A stretch of 64,000 bases of DNA, taken from contig OZ038423.1 in NCBI GenBank assembly GCA_964036155.1, forward strand, positions 6,277,249 through 6,341,248, given 5' to 3'. Shown here in pieces: positions 57,201-63,015 of the stretch (the first letter of the stretch is position 1; each line of letters begins with the position of its first letter). Origin of the DNA: Diploscapter coronatus. Taxonomy: Eukaryota > Nematoda > Chromadorea > Rhabditida > Rhabditidae. The position numbers were made by a program, and so were the translations under genes. Under the pieces are notes generated by a model. The model was given only the letters and a program-made list of their open reading frames with translations. It did not search any database and had not been told where the DNA came from.

Positions 57201-60200
57201 ACTTACAGTAGTACTAGTCGATGGAGTGGTGGTCGACGTGGATGGTGTGGTGGTCGACGTGGATGGAGTCGTAGTCGACGTGGATGGTGTGGTGGTCGAC
57301 GTGGATGGCGTCTAAAATCGCCATGCTCACACTCGAGAATGCAAAATGTCAATTTTCGTCAGTACTACTGTGTTTTGAGTCACTCGGAAAATGCAATGAA
57401 TTAATTCACTTACAGTAGTACTAGTCGATGGAGTGGTGGTCGACGTGGATGGAGTGGTGGTCGACGTGGATGGCGTCTAAAATCGCCATGCTCACACTCG
57501 AGAATGCAAAATGTCAATTTTCGTCAGTACTACTGTGTTTTGGGTCACTCGGAAAATGCAATGAATTAATTCACTTACAGTAGTACTAGTCGATGGAGTG
57601 GTAGTCGACGTGGATGGTGTGGTGGTCGACGTGGATGGTGTGGTGGTCGACGTGGATGGTGTGGTGGTCGACGTGGATGGAGTCGTAGTCGACGTGGATG
57701 GCGTCTAAAATCGCCATGCTCACAACACTCGAGAATGCAAAATGTCAATTTTCGTCAGTACTACTGTGTTTTGGGTCACTCGGAAAATGCAATGAATTAA
57801 TTCACTTACAGTAGTACTAGTCGATGGAGTGGTGGTCGACGTGGATGGAGTGGTGGTCGACGTGGATGGCGTCTAAAATCGCCATGCTCACACTCGAGAA
57901 TGCAAAATGTCAATTTTCGTCAGTACTACTGTGTTTTGAGTCACTCGGAAAATGCAATGAATTAATTCACTTACAGTAGTACTAGTCGATGGAGTGGTGG
58001 TCGACGTGGATGGTGTGGTGGTCGACGTGGATGGAGTCGTAGTCGACGTGGATGGTGTGGTGGTCGACGTGGATGGAGTCGTAGTCGACGTGGATGGCGT
58101 CTAAAATCGCCATGCTCACAACACTCGAGAATGCAAAATGTCAATTTTCGTCAGTACTACTGTGTTTTGAGTCACTCGGAAAATGCAATGAATTAATTCA
58201 CTTACAGTAGTACTAGTCGATGGAGTGGTGGTCGACGTGGATGGTGTGGTGGTCGACGTGGATGGCGTCTAAAATCGCCATGCTCACACTCGAGAATGCA
58301 AAATGTCAATTTTCGTCAGTACTACTGTGTTTTGAGTCACTCGGAAAATGCAATGAATTAATTCACTTACAGTAGTACTAGTCGATGGAGTGGTGGTCGA
58401 CGTGGATGGAGTGGTGGTCGACGTGGATGGCGTCTAAAATCGCCATGCTCACACTCGAGAATGCAAAATGTCAATTTTCGTCAGTACTACTGTGTTTTGA
58501 GTCACTCGGAAAATGCAATGAATTAATTCACTTACAGTAGTACTAGTCGATGGAGTGGTAGTCGACGTGGATGGCGTCTAAAATCGCCATGCTCACACTT
58601 GAGAATGCAAAATGTCAATTTTCGTCAGTACTACTGTGTTTTGGGTCACTCGGAAAATGCAATGAATTAATTCACTTACAGTAGTACTAGTCGATGGAGT
58701 GGTGGTCGACGTGGATGGCGTCTAAAATCGCCATGCTCACACTCGAGAATGCAAAATGTCAATTTTCATCGGTACTACTGTGTTTTGGGTCACTCGGAAA
58801 ATGCAATGAATTAATTCACTTACAGTAGTACTAGTCGATGGAGTGGTGGTCGACGTGGATGGAGTCGTAGTCGACGTGGATGGAGTGGTAGTCGACGTGG
58901 ATGGAGTGGTAGTCGACGTGGATGCAGTCTGAAATTTTCATGCTCACATAGTACTTGAGGGAGGAAATGTTAATTTTCATCAGCATTACTGTGTTTGGCA
59001 GTCACAAAAATATAGAAACAAGTTACTTTCATCAGTATTTTTTGTGAATTATTTTGTTTCTATTATTTTGCTCAATTGAACTTATTTAACATGCCGCATG
59101 CCTAACAATGTCAGAAACAGAAACTGCGGATTCTGACTTTGTATGAGACTGGCACCGACGCTTGTGTGATCGAGACTCGCGTCGGCCTCTCGAAAAGTGT
59201 TGTGTCGAAGATCATCAATGGGAAACGTGGCACGAAAGTGAAGAAACGTTCTGAACACAAGCCCAAGCTCAGCGGAGCCGATTGACAGTGCATCGCCCGC
59301 CACTTCTCCAACTCCACGCCGATGCTGCGTGAGGCGCCTGCCGAACTTGGCCTCAATGTGTCGTACGAAACAGTCCGCCGGGCCATCAAAAAACTTCCAC
59401 ACATCATCAGACGCAAGATGAAGAACACGCGAAAACAGACCCTGCTGTAATTCGTCAAGGACAGCCTGACACGAGATTAGAAGAAAGTGAATGGTTTTTG
59501 GCACGGTGAACGTTTCGTGTGCAGATGCATGCAATAACGCTCGCATAGATTGCAGGTGATCTTCTCCGATGGAAAGACGTCCAATCTGGACGGCTGTGAC
59601 AGCTACGCGGACTACTGAGCCGACAGCTGCAGGAATTCGATGACGCTCACAACGCGCAACTATGACGGTGGCAGTCTGATGGTTTGGACGGGCGTTTCCG
59701 CCGCTGGCACGCTCGAACCTGCATTCCCATCAGGTCGACATGGGTTCGTCCGAGTATCAGCACTTCTCTCATCCAATTTCATTCCATATCTTCGCAAGAA
59801 TCGTTCGAAGAAATTCTCTTTTGCGCAAGACAATGCTCCCTGTCATGCTAGCAACTCAACCACAACCTACCTCCAGAAGCAAAAGATTGGGTTCCTCATT
59901 AAGTGGCTTTTTCGCAGCCCCGATCTGAATATCGTAGAAAATGTTTGGGGCTACATTTCTCGTAAAGTTCATCACAACTCTAAGCAATATTTATCTGTTA
60001 ATGACCTCAAAAAAGCCATCTTCGACGCCTGGAAGCTCATCGATAGTAATTACCTTAATTCGCACTATGATAGCATCCCCAAAAGGCCTTTCCAAGTTGT
60101 TCAGAGTAAGGGAGGCCCTGCTAATTATTAAGACATTACCAGTTTTTGTTTTTTTTTCAATTCTAATCATTTTATTCTCGTTGAATAAAGTTTATTCCTG

Positions 60201-62177
60201 CACTTTGTGACAACGATTTTACGAATTCGGGCCGGTAAACGCAGGACAGTAGTCGGGAAACAAATTTAAAATAATTTTTTTAGGTTTTCATATACAGGCT
60301 ATAAGATGGTGATAAAAAATTTGGCTACGCATATTCCATACCTGAATAACAGCGAATTTCCAAGCGTTTCTATACTTTTGTGACGCACCGTATTTGGGGG
60401 TCATTTTAAAAATTCCAAAAATTCGAATAATCAATTCGCGCTTACAGTGGTGCTAGTCGTTGGTGTTGTTGTCGTCGTTGTCGTCGTCGTTGACTAATTA
60501 CTTTATTATTATCATTATTTATTTTGTACTTACTGTTGTCGTTGTTGTTGTTGGCAAAAATTCCGCTGCTAAATTTTTAAAACACTTTCGTGACTTTGTC
60601 TTGTTAATAAATATTAATTCTTACATTCACATGTTAGTTCATTTGGATCCAATATCTGGGTAGAATCGATTGCTCCATATCCATATTCCGTACAGGGAAA
60701 GTCTATTGTTGTCGATATCCGTTCGTGCGGTGATGGAGAAAACATAGTACTACCATACTAAATTGCTTTGTTGCTTCAAAACTAGAGAAAAAACATTTTG
60801 TATTATACGTTTTTCAATAAGTTAAACGGAATAATTTCACAACATATTTTCGGAATATTTTTCGCTGGTTAACTTCAGATTTAGTTGAATTTCACACCAT
60901 GGGACTATTTCGCGACGTTGATTACATATTTCAAGTCAGAAAATTTCGTTAATTTCGATAAAAAAGTAAAGAACGAAAGAAAATAAATCGAATCGTCAAA
61001 TGAACGAATGTCGTCAGTGCGTATTCGAAGGCTTAAAGGAGGAGTGAGGAAGAAAGACTCCTTTTATTTCGTCTCAAGCTATTGATCATTCATAGTATTT
61101 GTAGGTAAAAACTAGTTATTCAAATAAGCATAATTTTATGACGTTTAACAGTATTAATTTTTCATAATTCCAGAAGTCATTTGTTTATGTTTTTGTCTAT
61201 TACCTATGATCTTTAAATTTACGCTATAAAATCGTAAGCTTTACAATATTTTCGCGATAGCATAAATATATCCTACGTCAACTGGTCCTTGACCAATTAC
61301 GTTTCCAGCGATAGCTACAGTATCTTGGCCATAACATGTTACAGTCATCGTTGAACATCCACCACTAGTGCTTACTGTAATCAAATGTTAAAGATATTAT
61401 TGGAGAAGATAAGTCGTTTTTCGGATTTGATAATTATAGAAAACCGGATAATGGGGCTAATTGATAAAGTTAACCAAAACAGAACGCTTTTAGATCTCCG
61501 AAAATGGTCCAGTGCGGGCAGAGTTATGCCCAATTTTGTGCGGAATATTTTTCTGTAAGTCCCTTTCTAAATTTTGCGCCAGTCATGTTACACTAGGATC
61601 TATTCGTATATATGGTTTTTACCCCAAAATTAGCGCCATGAAAAATGTATTTACGGAGCCTATCAACAGTAATTTTACAAAAATCCTAACATTTCTGATC
61701 TAGAAAACAATAATTAATGTTAAAATTACAAAAGTTGAAAAATTTAAGCGGTTTTTGACATTTTCATATTAAAATTACGATTTCGATTCCGAAACATTGT
61801 AATTCTATTACGAGTCACGGAGAATATCAATTCCGGTTTCGAAATTTCCACAATTCAAACTCCGAATAGCCTTGGTAAAGTTGAAGAATTTATCGATAGA
61901 AAAATGTTGAATTTTTGTTTAGTCAAATTTGAGCAGTTGCGCTTTATTATTCCTAAAAGAAAATTAAAATTTTTCTCGTCTAGCAAGCACGAACATAATT
62001 CCAGAAACATTTCATAAAATTTCTAATCGAATAAAAACTGGCAGAACTATTCAAATAATTAATGAAATCTAAAATACTCACCAGCCATATTCATATAGCC
62101 AGGATAAGCTTCAGGCGCAGTTAACCATATAGGTGTTGAGCCCTCGCCTGGTTCAGTACAATTGTCAAAACAACCCA
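239..62177 (-). CDS. Giant mucin-like (TPSTSTT)n gene with several hundred mini-exons, partial
   Basis: Composite minus-strand gene model. A cysteine-containing head (exons E, D, C) runs into a Thr-rich linker (exons A, B), then about 350 array exons made almost only of TPSTSTT heptads, then a 21-nt exon TTSSSTT. Thr/Ser/Pro-rich tandem repeats of this kind are normally O-glycosylated extracellular stalks (mucins, cuticle or glycocalyx proteins); that role is inferred from composition. Support for the frame: every array exon is flanked by GTAAG and TTTAG signals in phase 0; variation is concentrated at third codon positions; exons outside the array continue the same frame with different Thr codons; exon C joins A (T + CA) and A joins B without breaking frame. 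By my estimate the array alone gives about 20 kb of coding sequence, some 7,000 residues. No signal peptide, start codon or true stop is visible. A signal-peptide exon is expected above 62177 and more 3' exons below 239. The span contains all introns and a nested transposon. Confidence 0.8.
351..518 (-). CDS. Last (3'-most) array exon, 8 heptads, fused exon
   Basis: 168 nt = 8 heptads, phase 0, with acceptor ATTTTAG and donor GTAAGCATTGC (a non-array continuation). It carries codon variants seen rarely elsewhere (ACA at Thr7, ACA at Thr4 near 424). The exon-end signature ACT AGT ACT AC also occurs internally at about 395-406, which suggests that two exons fused by loss of the intron between them. 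It marks the diverged downstream border of the array. Confidence 0.82.
6190..9840 (-). repeat. Higher-order repeat, period 1187 bp, about 3 copies
   Basis: The diagnostic intron variant CATCGG occurs at 6541, 7728 and 8915, exactly 1187 bp apart. Other points checked at the same offset: exon starts at 6265/7452, 7261/8448, 8281/9468 and 8501/9688. Each copy holds seven exon-intron units with the same order of exon lengths. The offset fails below about 6190 and above about 9840. Confidence 0.8.
10620..15180 (-). repeat. Duplicated block of about 1.65 kb, offset 2912 bp
   Basis: The uncommon intron variant ACTCGAGAAATGC lies at 10859 and 13771, and at 12205 and 15117, both 2912 bp apart. The blocks 10620-12270 and 13530-15180 agree at all points I checked and diverge outside. 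Further relatives with the same marker near 17008 and 18964 show other spacings, so the block has been copied and trimmed more than once. Confidence 0.72.
23395..25100 (-). repeat. Duplicated block, offset 877 bp
   Basis: The short exon reading gatggtgtggtagtcgacg on the plus strand follows exon starts at 23401 and 24278, and the next exon start pair 23548/24425 keeps the 877-bp offset. Exon order and intron variants match in both copies (five units each). Confidence 0.68.
27990..31300 (-). repeat. Duplicated block, offset 1947 bp, with Thr-to-Ala marker
   Basis: The rare exon start GCG CCA (Ala-Pro) occurs only at 28449 and 30396. The offset of 1947 bp holds at 28021/29968, 28441/30388 and 28561/30508, so the point change was copied with its block rather than arising twice. 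Confidence 0.72.
32856..33422 (-). CDS. Longest array exon, 27 heptads
   Basis: 567 nt = 27 x 21, phase 0, encoding 27 consecutive TPSTSTT copies (189 residues). Its internal heptads are mostly one identical DNA version (ACA CCA ... ACC ACC), interrupted twice by the ACT...ACG version near 33187 and 33292. This is about ten times the usual exon size and shows recent expansion by slippage or unequal exchange at the 21-nt level. Because the 21-mer lacks stops in most frames, long open frames appear in other frames and on the plus strand here; those are side effects. Confidence 0.85.
34506..34736 (-). CDS. Expanded array exon, 11 heptads
   Basis: 231 nt = 11 x 21, phase 0. Its donor is the GTAAGCG variant. 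The near-copy at 37572-37801 has 11 heptads minus one base pair of synonymous differences in arrangement, showing that expanded exons were then copied as part of a larger block. Confidence 0.78.
40370..46240 (-). repeat. Duplicated block of about 2.6 kb, offset 3252 bp, with shorter derivatives downstream
   Basis: 40370-42990 and 43620-46240 agree at every point checked (40381, 40501, 41159, 41461, 42653, 42842 against +3252). The block carries the exon variant starting ACT CCA instead of ACG CCA (plus strand ggagtctaaaat at about 42532 and 45784). The same marker and the four-heptad exon recur at about 47770/47891, 49965/50084 and 50872, at shorter spacings (about 1986, then 1656 bp), indicating copies with internal deletions. 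Confidence 0.75.
49431..49532 (-). other. Representative array intron, 102 nt
   Basis: Chosen as the type example. On the minus strand it starts GTAAGTGAATTAATTC (containing the 10-base palindrome GAATTAATTC), passes a GGGTCAC motif, CAGTAGTACTGACG, TTTTGCATTCTCGAG and ends GAGCATGGCGATTTTAG. Array variants: 105 nt with an extra TTG before TGAGC; 100 nt with ATGTGACTGGCG at the 3' end; GGATCAC or GAGTCAC instead of GGGTCAC; GTAAGCG donor (+2 nt). Read in frame from the exon, the intron has a TGA about 87 bases in, so a retained intron would truncate the protein. Confidence 0.85.
58824..58928 (-). CDS. First (5'-most) array exon, 5 heptads
   Basis: 105 nt, phase 0 on both sides, reading TASTSTT followed by four TPSTSTT heptads. 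The acceptor is AAATTTCAG, stronger than elsewhere in the array. It starts ACT GCA rather than ACG CCA. The intron upstream of it is the diverged, transposon-bearing one, so this marks the upstream border of the homogenised array. Confidence 0.8.
58987..59019 (+). repeat. Left terminal inverted repeat of the Tc3-like element
   Basis: Starts TACTGTG and contains GTCACAAAAATATAGAAAC. Against the right end (inverted) it matches TCACAAAA-TATAGAAAC with one substitution, but it carries an extra segment TTTGGCA after CTGTG. The part TACTGTGTTTGGCAGTCAC also aligns with the array intron TACTGTGTTTTGGGTCAC, so the exact junction is ambiguous. Confidence 0.65.
59091..60131 (+). pseudogene. Tc3-like transposase pseudogene (DDE superfamily, broken)
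   Basis: One frame runs from ATG 59091 to TAA 60129-60131, about 346 codons, the normal size for Tc1/Tc3 transposases. The N-terminal DNA-binding part shows LRILTLYETG and LSKSVVSKIINGKRG (helix-turn-helix). The catalytic core shows FSDGK (first Asp kept; the usual DE is DG), GGSLMVWTGVS, QDNAPCH (second Asp) and SPDLNIVENVWG (Glu). Asp-to-Glu spacing is 35 residues rather than 34, owing to one extra residue near LIKWL. It ends DAWK...GGPANY as Tc3 proteins do. In-frame stops: TAA 59103, TGA 59283, TAA 59448, TAG 59478, TAA 59535 and TGA 59616; several look like single-base changes of Trp or Arg codons. There is no frameshift. The stretch 59487-59555 (GTG...TTGCAG, 69 nt) may be an intron, since removing it joins KK to VIFSD. 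The element cannot encode an active enzyme. Confidence 0.85.
60184..60189 (+). promoter_or_regulatory. Poly(A) signal of the transposase
   Basis: AATAAA lies 53 nt after the transposase stop codon, preceded by a T-rich run, the usual arrangement for a nematode 3' end. Confidence 0.6.
60366..60392 (-). repeat. Right terminal inverted repeat of the Tc3-like element
   Basis: Read inward from the right edge it is TACGGTGCG followed by TCACAAAAGTATAGAAAC. It matches the left end over 17 of 18 bases in the inner part. The sequence just outside (TTTGGGGGTCATTTT) aligns with the array intron TTTTGGGTCACTCGG, marking the return to host DNA. Confidence 0.8.
60446..60493 (-). CDS. Exon B: poly-Thr exon ending in the array-type PTTSTT tail
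   Basis: A 48-nt phase-0 exon: Ser, nine Thr, then PTTSTT. The last six codons (CCA ACG ACT AGC ACC ACT) are clearly related to the PSTSTT end of array exons, where ACT AGT ACT ACT precedes the donor. The donor GTAAGCGCGAATT matches the array donor variant GTAAGCGTGAATT. This is the diverged, upstream edge unit of the array. It proves the reading frame independently, because here the Thr codons ACG/ACA differ from the array yet still encode Thr. Its 3' intron is the one invaded by the transposon. Confidence 0.75.
60534..60568 (-). CDS. Exon A: start of the Thr-rich stalk
   Basis: A 35-nt exon reading (S)AEFLPTTTTTT. The acceptor is AAATTTAG (an alternative CAG lies three bases further in and keeps the same frame); the donor is GTAAGT. 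The upstream intron is 56 nt and the downstream one 40 nt, both of nematode size. The exon takes one base from exon C and ends in phase 0, the phase used by every exon that follows. Its Thr codons are mainly ACA, unlike the array, which suggests independent ancestral stalk sequence. Confidence 0.62.
60625..60757 (-). CDS. Exon C: last two cysteines of the head
   Basis: A 133-nt exon of 44 open codons plus one base. The acceptor is CAATTTAG (its TAG would be an in-frame stop, which fixes the exon edge) and the donor is GTAAGA. It starts YGSTMFSPSPHERISTTIDF, then has PCTEYGYGA and ends LDPNELTCE. The LTC near the end resembles the terminal cysteine of C6 domains. The single trailing T joins CA of exon A to give Ser, so the frame runs straight into the poly-Thr linker. 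A short ATG-led reading begins at codon 5 but has no signal-peptide character, so this is unlikely to be a first exon. A plus-strand open frame over the same DNA is an overlap without support. Confidence 0.62.
60758..61240 (-). other. Intron D-C (or intergenic spacer), no exon seen
   Basis: AT-rich sequence between exon D and exon C. On the minus strand I see scattered stops and no stretch with conserved-looking residues and splice sites in matching phase. A TTTATT at about 61073 (AATAAA on the minus strand, about 165 nt after the exon D stop) could be a poly(A) signal if exon D ends a separate gene. The last bases before exon C are CAATTTAG, a usable nematode acceptor. Confidence 0.45.
61241..61374 (-). 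CDS. Exon D: C6-like domain core (GGCSTMTVTC), with in-frame stop or splice before it
   Basis: The acceptor GATTACAG lies at 61375-61382. In frame with exon E it reads VSTSGGCSTMTVTCYGQDTVAIAGN, IGQGPVDVGYIYAIAKIL, then TAA at 61241-61243. The GC-x4-TVTC pattern followed by an aliphatic/Asn stretch is typical of nematode C6 domains. The exon end is uncertain. If it stays open to the TAA, this is the end of a separate small gene, and AATAAA-like sequence occurs near 61073. To join exon C (which starts in phase 0) it could be spliced at GAC|GTAGGA (exon end 61277) or AAC|GTAATT (exon end 61301); both donors are weak. The six-cysteine count across E+D+C favours the spliced form. A stronger donor, GTAAAG just before the stop, leaves phase 2 and would need another exon. 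Confidence 0.55.
61375..62081 (-). other. Intron E-D, 707 nt
   Basis: Donor GTGAGT at 62076-62081 and acceptor GATTACAG at 61375-61382. The phase is 1 on both sides. A plus-strand open frame of about 63 codons at 61512-61703 has no recognisable features and is probably chance in AT-rich DNA. Confidence 0.5.
62082..62177 (-). CDS. Exon E: cysteine-rich head, first part of a C6-like domain
   Basis: A 96-nt exon with acceptor ATTTCAG at its upper edge and donor GTGAGT below it. Only one frame is open: two leading bases, 31 codons, one trailing base (phase 1 at both ends). It reads GCFDNCTEPGEGSTP..., with a CxxxC pair, a Trp, and Tyr and Pro near the end (AYPGYMN). The split codon joins exactly to exon D (G + TA = Val). 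Together with exons D and C it gives six cysteines, fitting the nematode C6 extracellular domain family. That match is made by eye. The leading two bases require an upstream exon, which I could not identify in 62178-64000. Confidence 0.62.
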
Positions 62178-62221
62178 CTGAAATAAATTATACATATTGA
62201 AATTAGTAAATGTCCGAATAT
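62178..62221 (-). other. Acceptor region upstream of exon E
   Basis: Minus strand TATAATTTATTTCAG directly before exon E. It is the start of an intron whose upstream exon I could not find in the window; the palindromes beyond it take up the rest of the sequence. Confidence 0.5.
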
Positions 62222-62432
62222 GCTGTAAAACATCTAATTGAGGTCCCTTTCCATTTGAAGCCCTCCTCAATATAAGCTCCCTTTTTAAAATTAACAATTT
62301 CTGGCATGTATAGATAAAAAATCGCTTAGTAGTATAATATTTAGCCTAAAATGCGCGGGAATAGCATTGCTCTATCAGCAAATTGAGGGTGTTGAAAATA
62401 GAGGTCCCGGACTTCTATTAAAGGTTTTACGG
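62222..62432. repeat. Imperfect palindrome 1 (decayed hairpin element)
   Basis: The left arm (CTGTAAAACATCTAATTGAG..., from 62223) pairs with the inverted right arm (CCGTAAAACCTTTAATAGAAG, ending 62432). Further in, TTTGAAGCCCTCCTCAA pairs with TTTCAACACCCTCAA. An inner pair AATATTTAGCCTAAA / TATAGGCTAAATA lies nearby. The layout suggests a miniature inverted-repeat transposon. Confidence 0.55.
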
Positions 62433-62545
62433 TATATTATAGGCTAAATACTTAATTTATGGATATACATTTATGTTTTTTTTTCAATGAATCAGAATAA
62501 AATAGCAATTAACGATATTTTAACTAGAAAAGGATTAAGTTCAAA

Positions 62546-63015
62546 AGTGAATGTCAGTAAGGACCAAAGTCGATCGAAACAGAGGTCCACCGATCGAACT
62601 GATTTTCACATATCCTGTAGTATTTAATTTCCAGCACTTTTCTTCCTATTGAAAGGGTAAAAATTACGAAAAACTGCGGTCAGGTAGGATCGTATTTTCG
62701 AATTTTTATTTTTTGGCGGAAAATTAGATTGTAGCAGGTAGTCGTGATGATATTATCTATGGTATTTTCCATTGGCTATCCAACGGTGAAAACCCCATGC
62801 GATTTGGTTCAGAAATAAGAAAGTTATGAATTTTTTTCCGAGATTGAGTCTGAAAAACTCTTAAGCTACCGTAATCTCACTATCGTATCCACTTTCGAAA
62901 AAAAACCACGCTATGATCAGTGCTAAAAACTGAACAAAATACGTGAAAATCATCCCGATCTGCGGACCCCTGTTTTGACCCTTTGTTAAGACTTTGATTT
63001 TTGCTGATATTCACT
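62546..63015. repeat. Imperfect palindrome 2, about 470 bp
   Basis: The outer arms AGTGAATGTCAG (62546) and its inverted partner (63004-63015) match. Then GAAACAGAGGTCC...GATTTTCACATA pairs with inverted AAAACAGGGGTCC...GATTTTCACGTA. The tip is a short hairpin, TTTTCCATTGG-CTAT-CCAACGGTGAAAA, near 62765-62788, which is the geometric centre. A folded-back or hairpin transposon relic is likely. Confidence 0.65.

Larger units (their letters stand above)
351..58928 (-). repeat. 58.6-kb tandem array of exon+intron units encoding (TPSTSTT)n
   Basis: Unbroken array of units, each a 21 x n nt exon plus an intron of about 102 nt. On the minus strand each exon begins after ATTTTAG with ACG CCA TCC ACG TCG and ends ACT AGT ACT ACT before GTAAGT; extra heptads are inserted between. 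Sampled 1-kb stretches usually hold six units (five to seven), hence roughly 350 units. Third-base variants dominate: ACT/ACA/ACG for Thr1, TCC/TCT for Ser3, TCG/TCA for Ser5, ACC/ACT and ACC/ACG/ACA for Thr6 and Thr7. Amino-acid changes are rare: Pro to Ala in a recurring subset (GCA, e.g. near 682, 19972, 21113, 22327, 26450, 58925), Thr to Ala at 28449 and 30396, and one extra Ser at 26225 and 39546. Unlike a CRISPR array, the spaced sequences are repeats too. Confidence 0.93.
58987..60392 (+). mobile_element. Tc3-like Tc1/mariner transposon, non-autonomous relic
   Basis: An element of about 1.4 kb bounded by TA dinucleotides (58987-58988 and 60391-60392), with inverted ends sharing TCACAAAA-TATAGAAAC and each starting C-x-GTG after the TA, as in Tc1-family ends. 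Inside lies a decayed transposase on the plus strand and a poly(A) signal. It sits within an intron of the mucin-like gene in the opposite orientation, so it may be removed by splicing without harming the host protein. The left boundary is less certain than the right because the first bases also resemble the host intron. Confidence 0.82.
58929..60445 (-). other. Intron B to array exon 1, invaded by the transposon
   Basis: The donor GTAAGC is at 60440-60445 and the acceptor AAATTTCAG is just above 58928. Without the element at 58987-60392 about 111 nt remain. Both halves align with the array intron: the 5' half (60393-60445) with the GTGAATTAATTC...GGGTCAC region, the 3' half (58929-58986) with the ATTGACATTTTGC...GTGAGCATG region. 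The acceptor TTTCAG is closer to nematode consensus than the array's ATTTTAG. Confidence 0.7.

Noticed and set aside
351..58928. Plus-strand open frames with WWSTWM or RRGW(C/S)GG repeats running into an ASKIAM...NELIH tail
   Set aside because: They read the 21-mer and the intron in the antisense direction. The common third-base variants of TPSTSTT change residues in these frames, and no splice or start context supports them.
351..58928. CRISPR array or centromeric satellite
   Set aside because: The sequences between repeats are themselves repeats with splice signals, the genome is eukaryotic, and the reading frame continues into unique exons at both ends.
59082..59546. Minus-strand open frames of 154 and 115 codons
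   Set aside because: They lie antisense to the transposase, show no recognisable domain, and the plus-strand frame has clear Tc3-like motifs.
59740..60210. Plus-strand open frames in other phases over the transposase C-terminus
   Set aside because: Overlaps of the QDNAPCH...SPDLN frame without recognisable features.
60460..60663. Plus-strand 67-codon frame rich in Ser, Val and Ile
   Set aside because: It is antisense to exons B, A and C, which have matching splice phases and make better sense.
60758..61240. A further exon between D and C
   Set aside because: I scanned the minus strand for acceptor and donor pairs around an open frame with cysteines and found none that fit both phases.
61512..61703. 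Plus-strand 63-codon frame
   Set aside because: It lies in the E-D intron, has AT-rich codons and shows no motif or splice support; probably chance.
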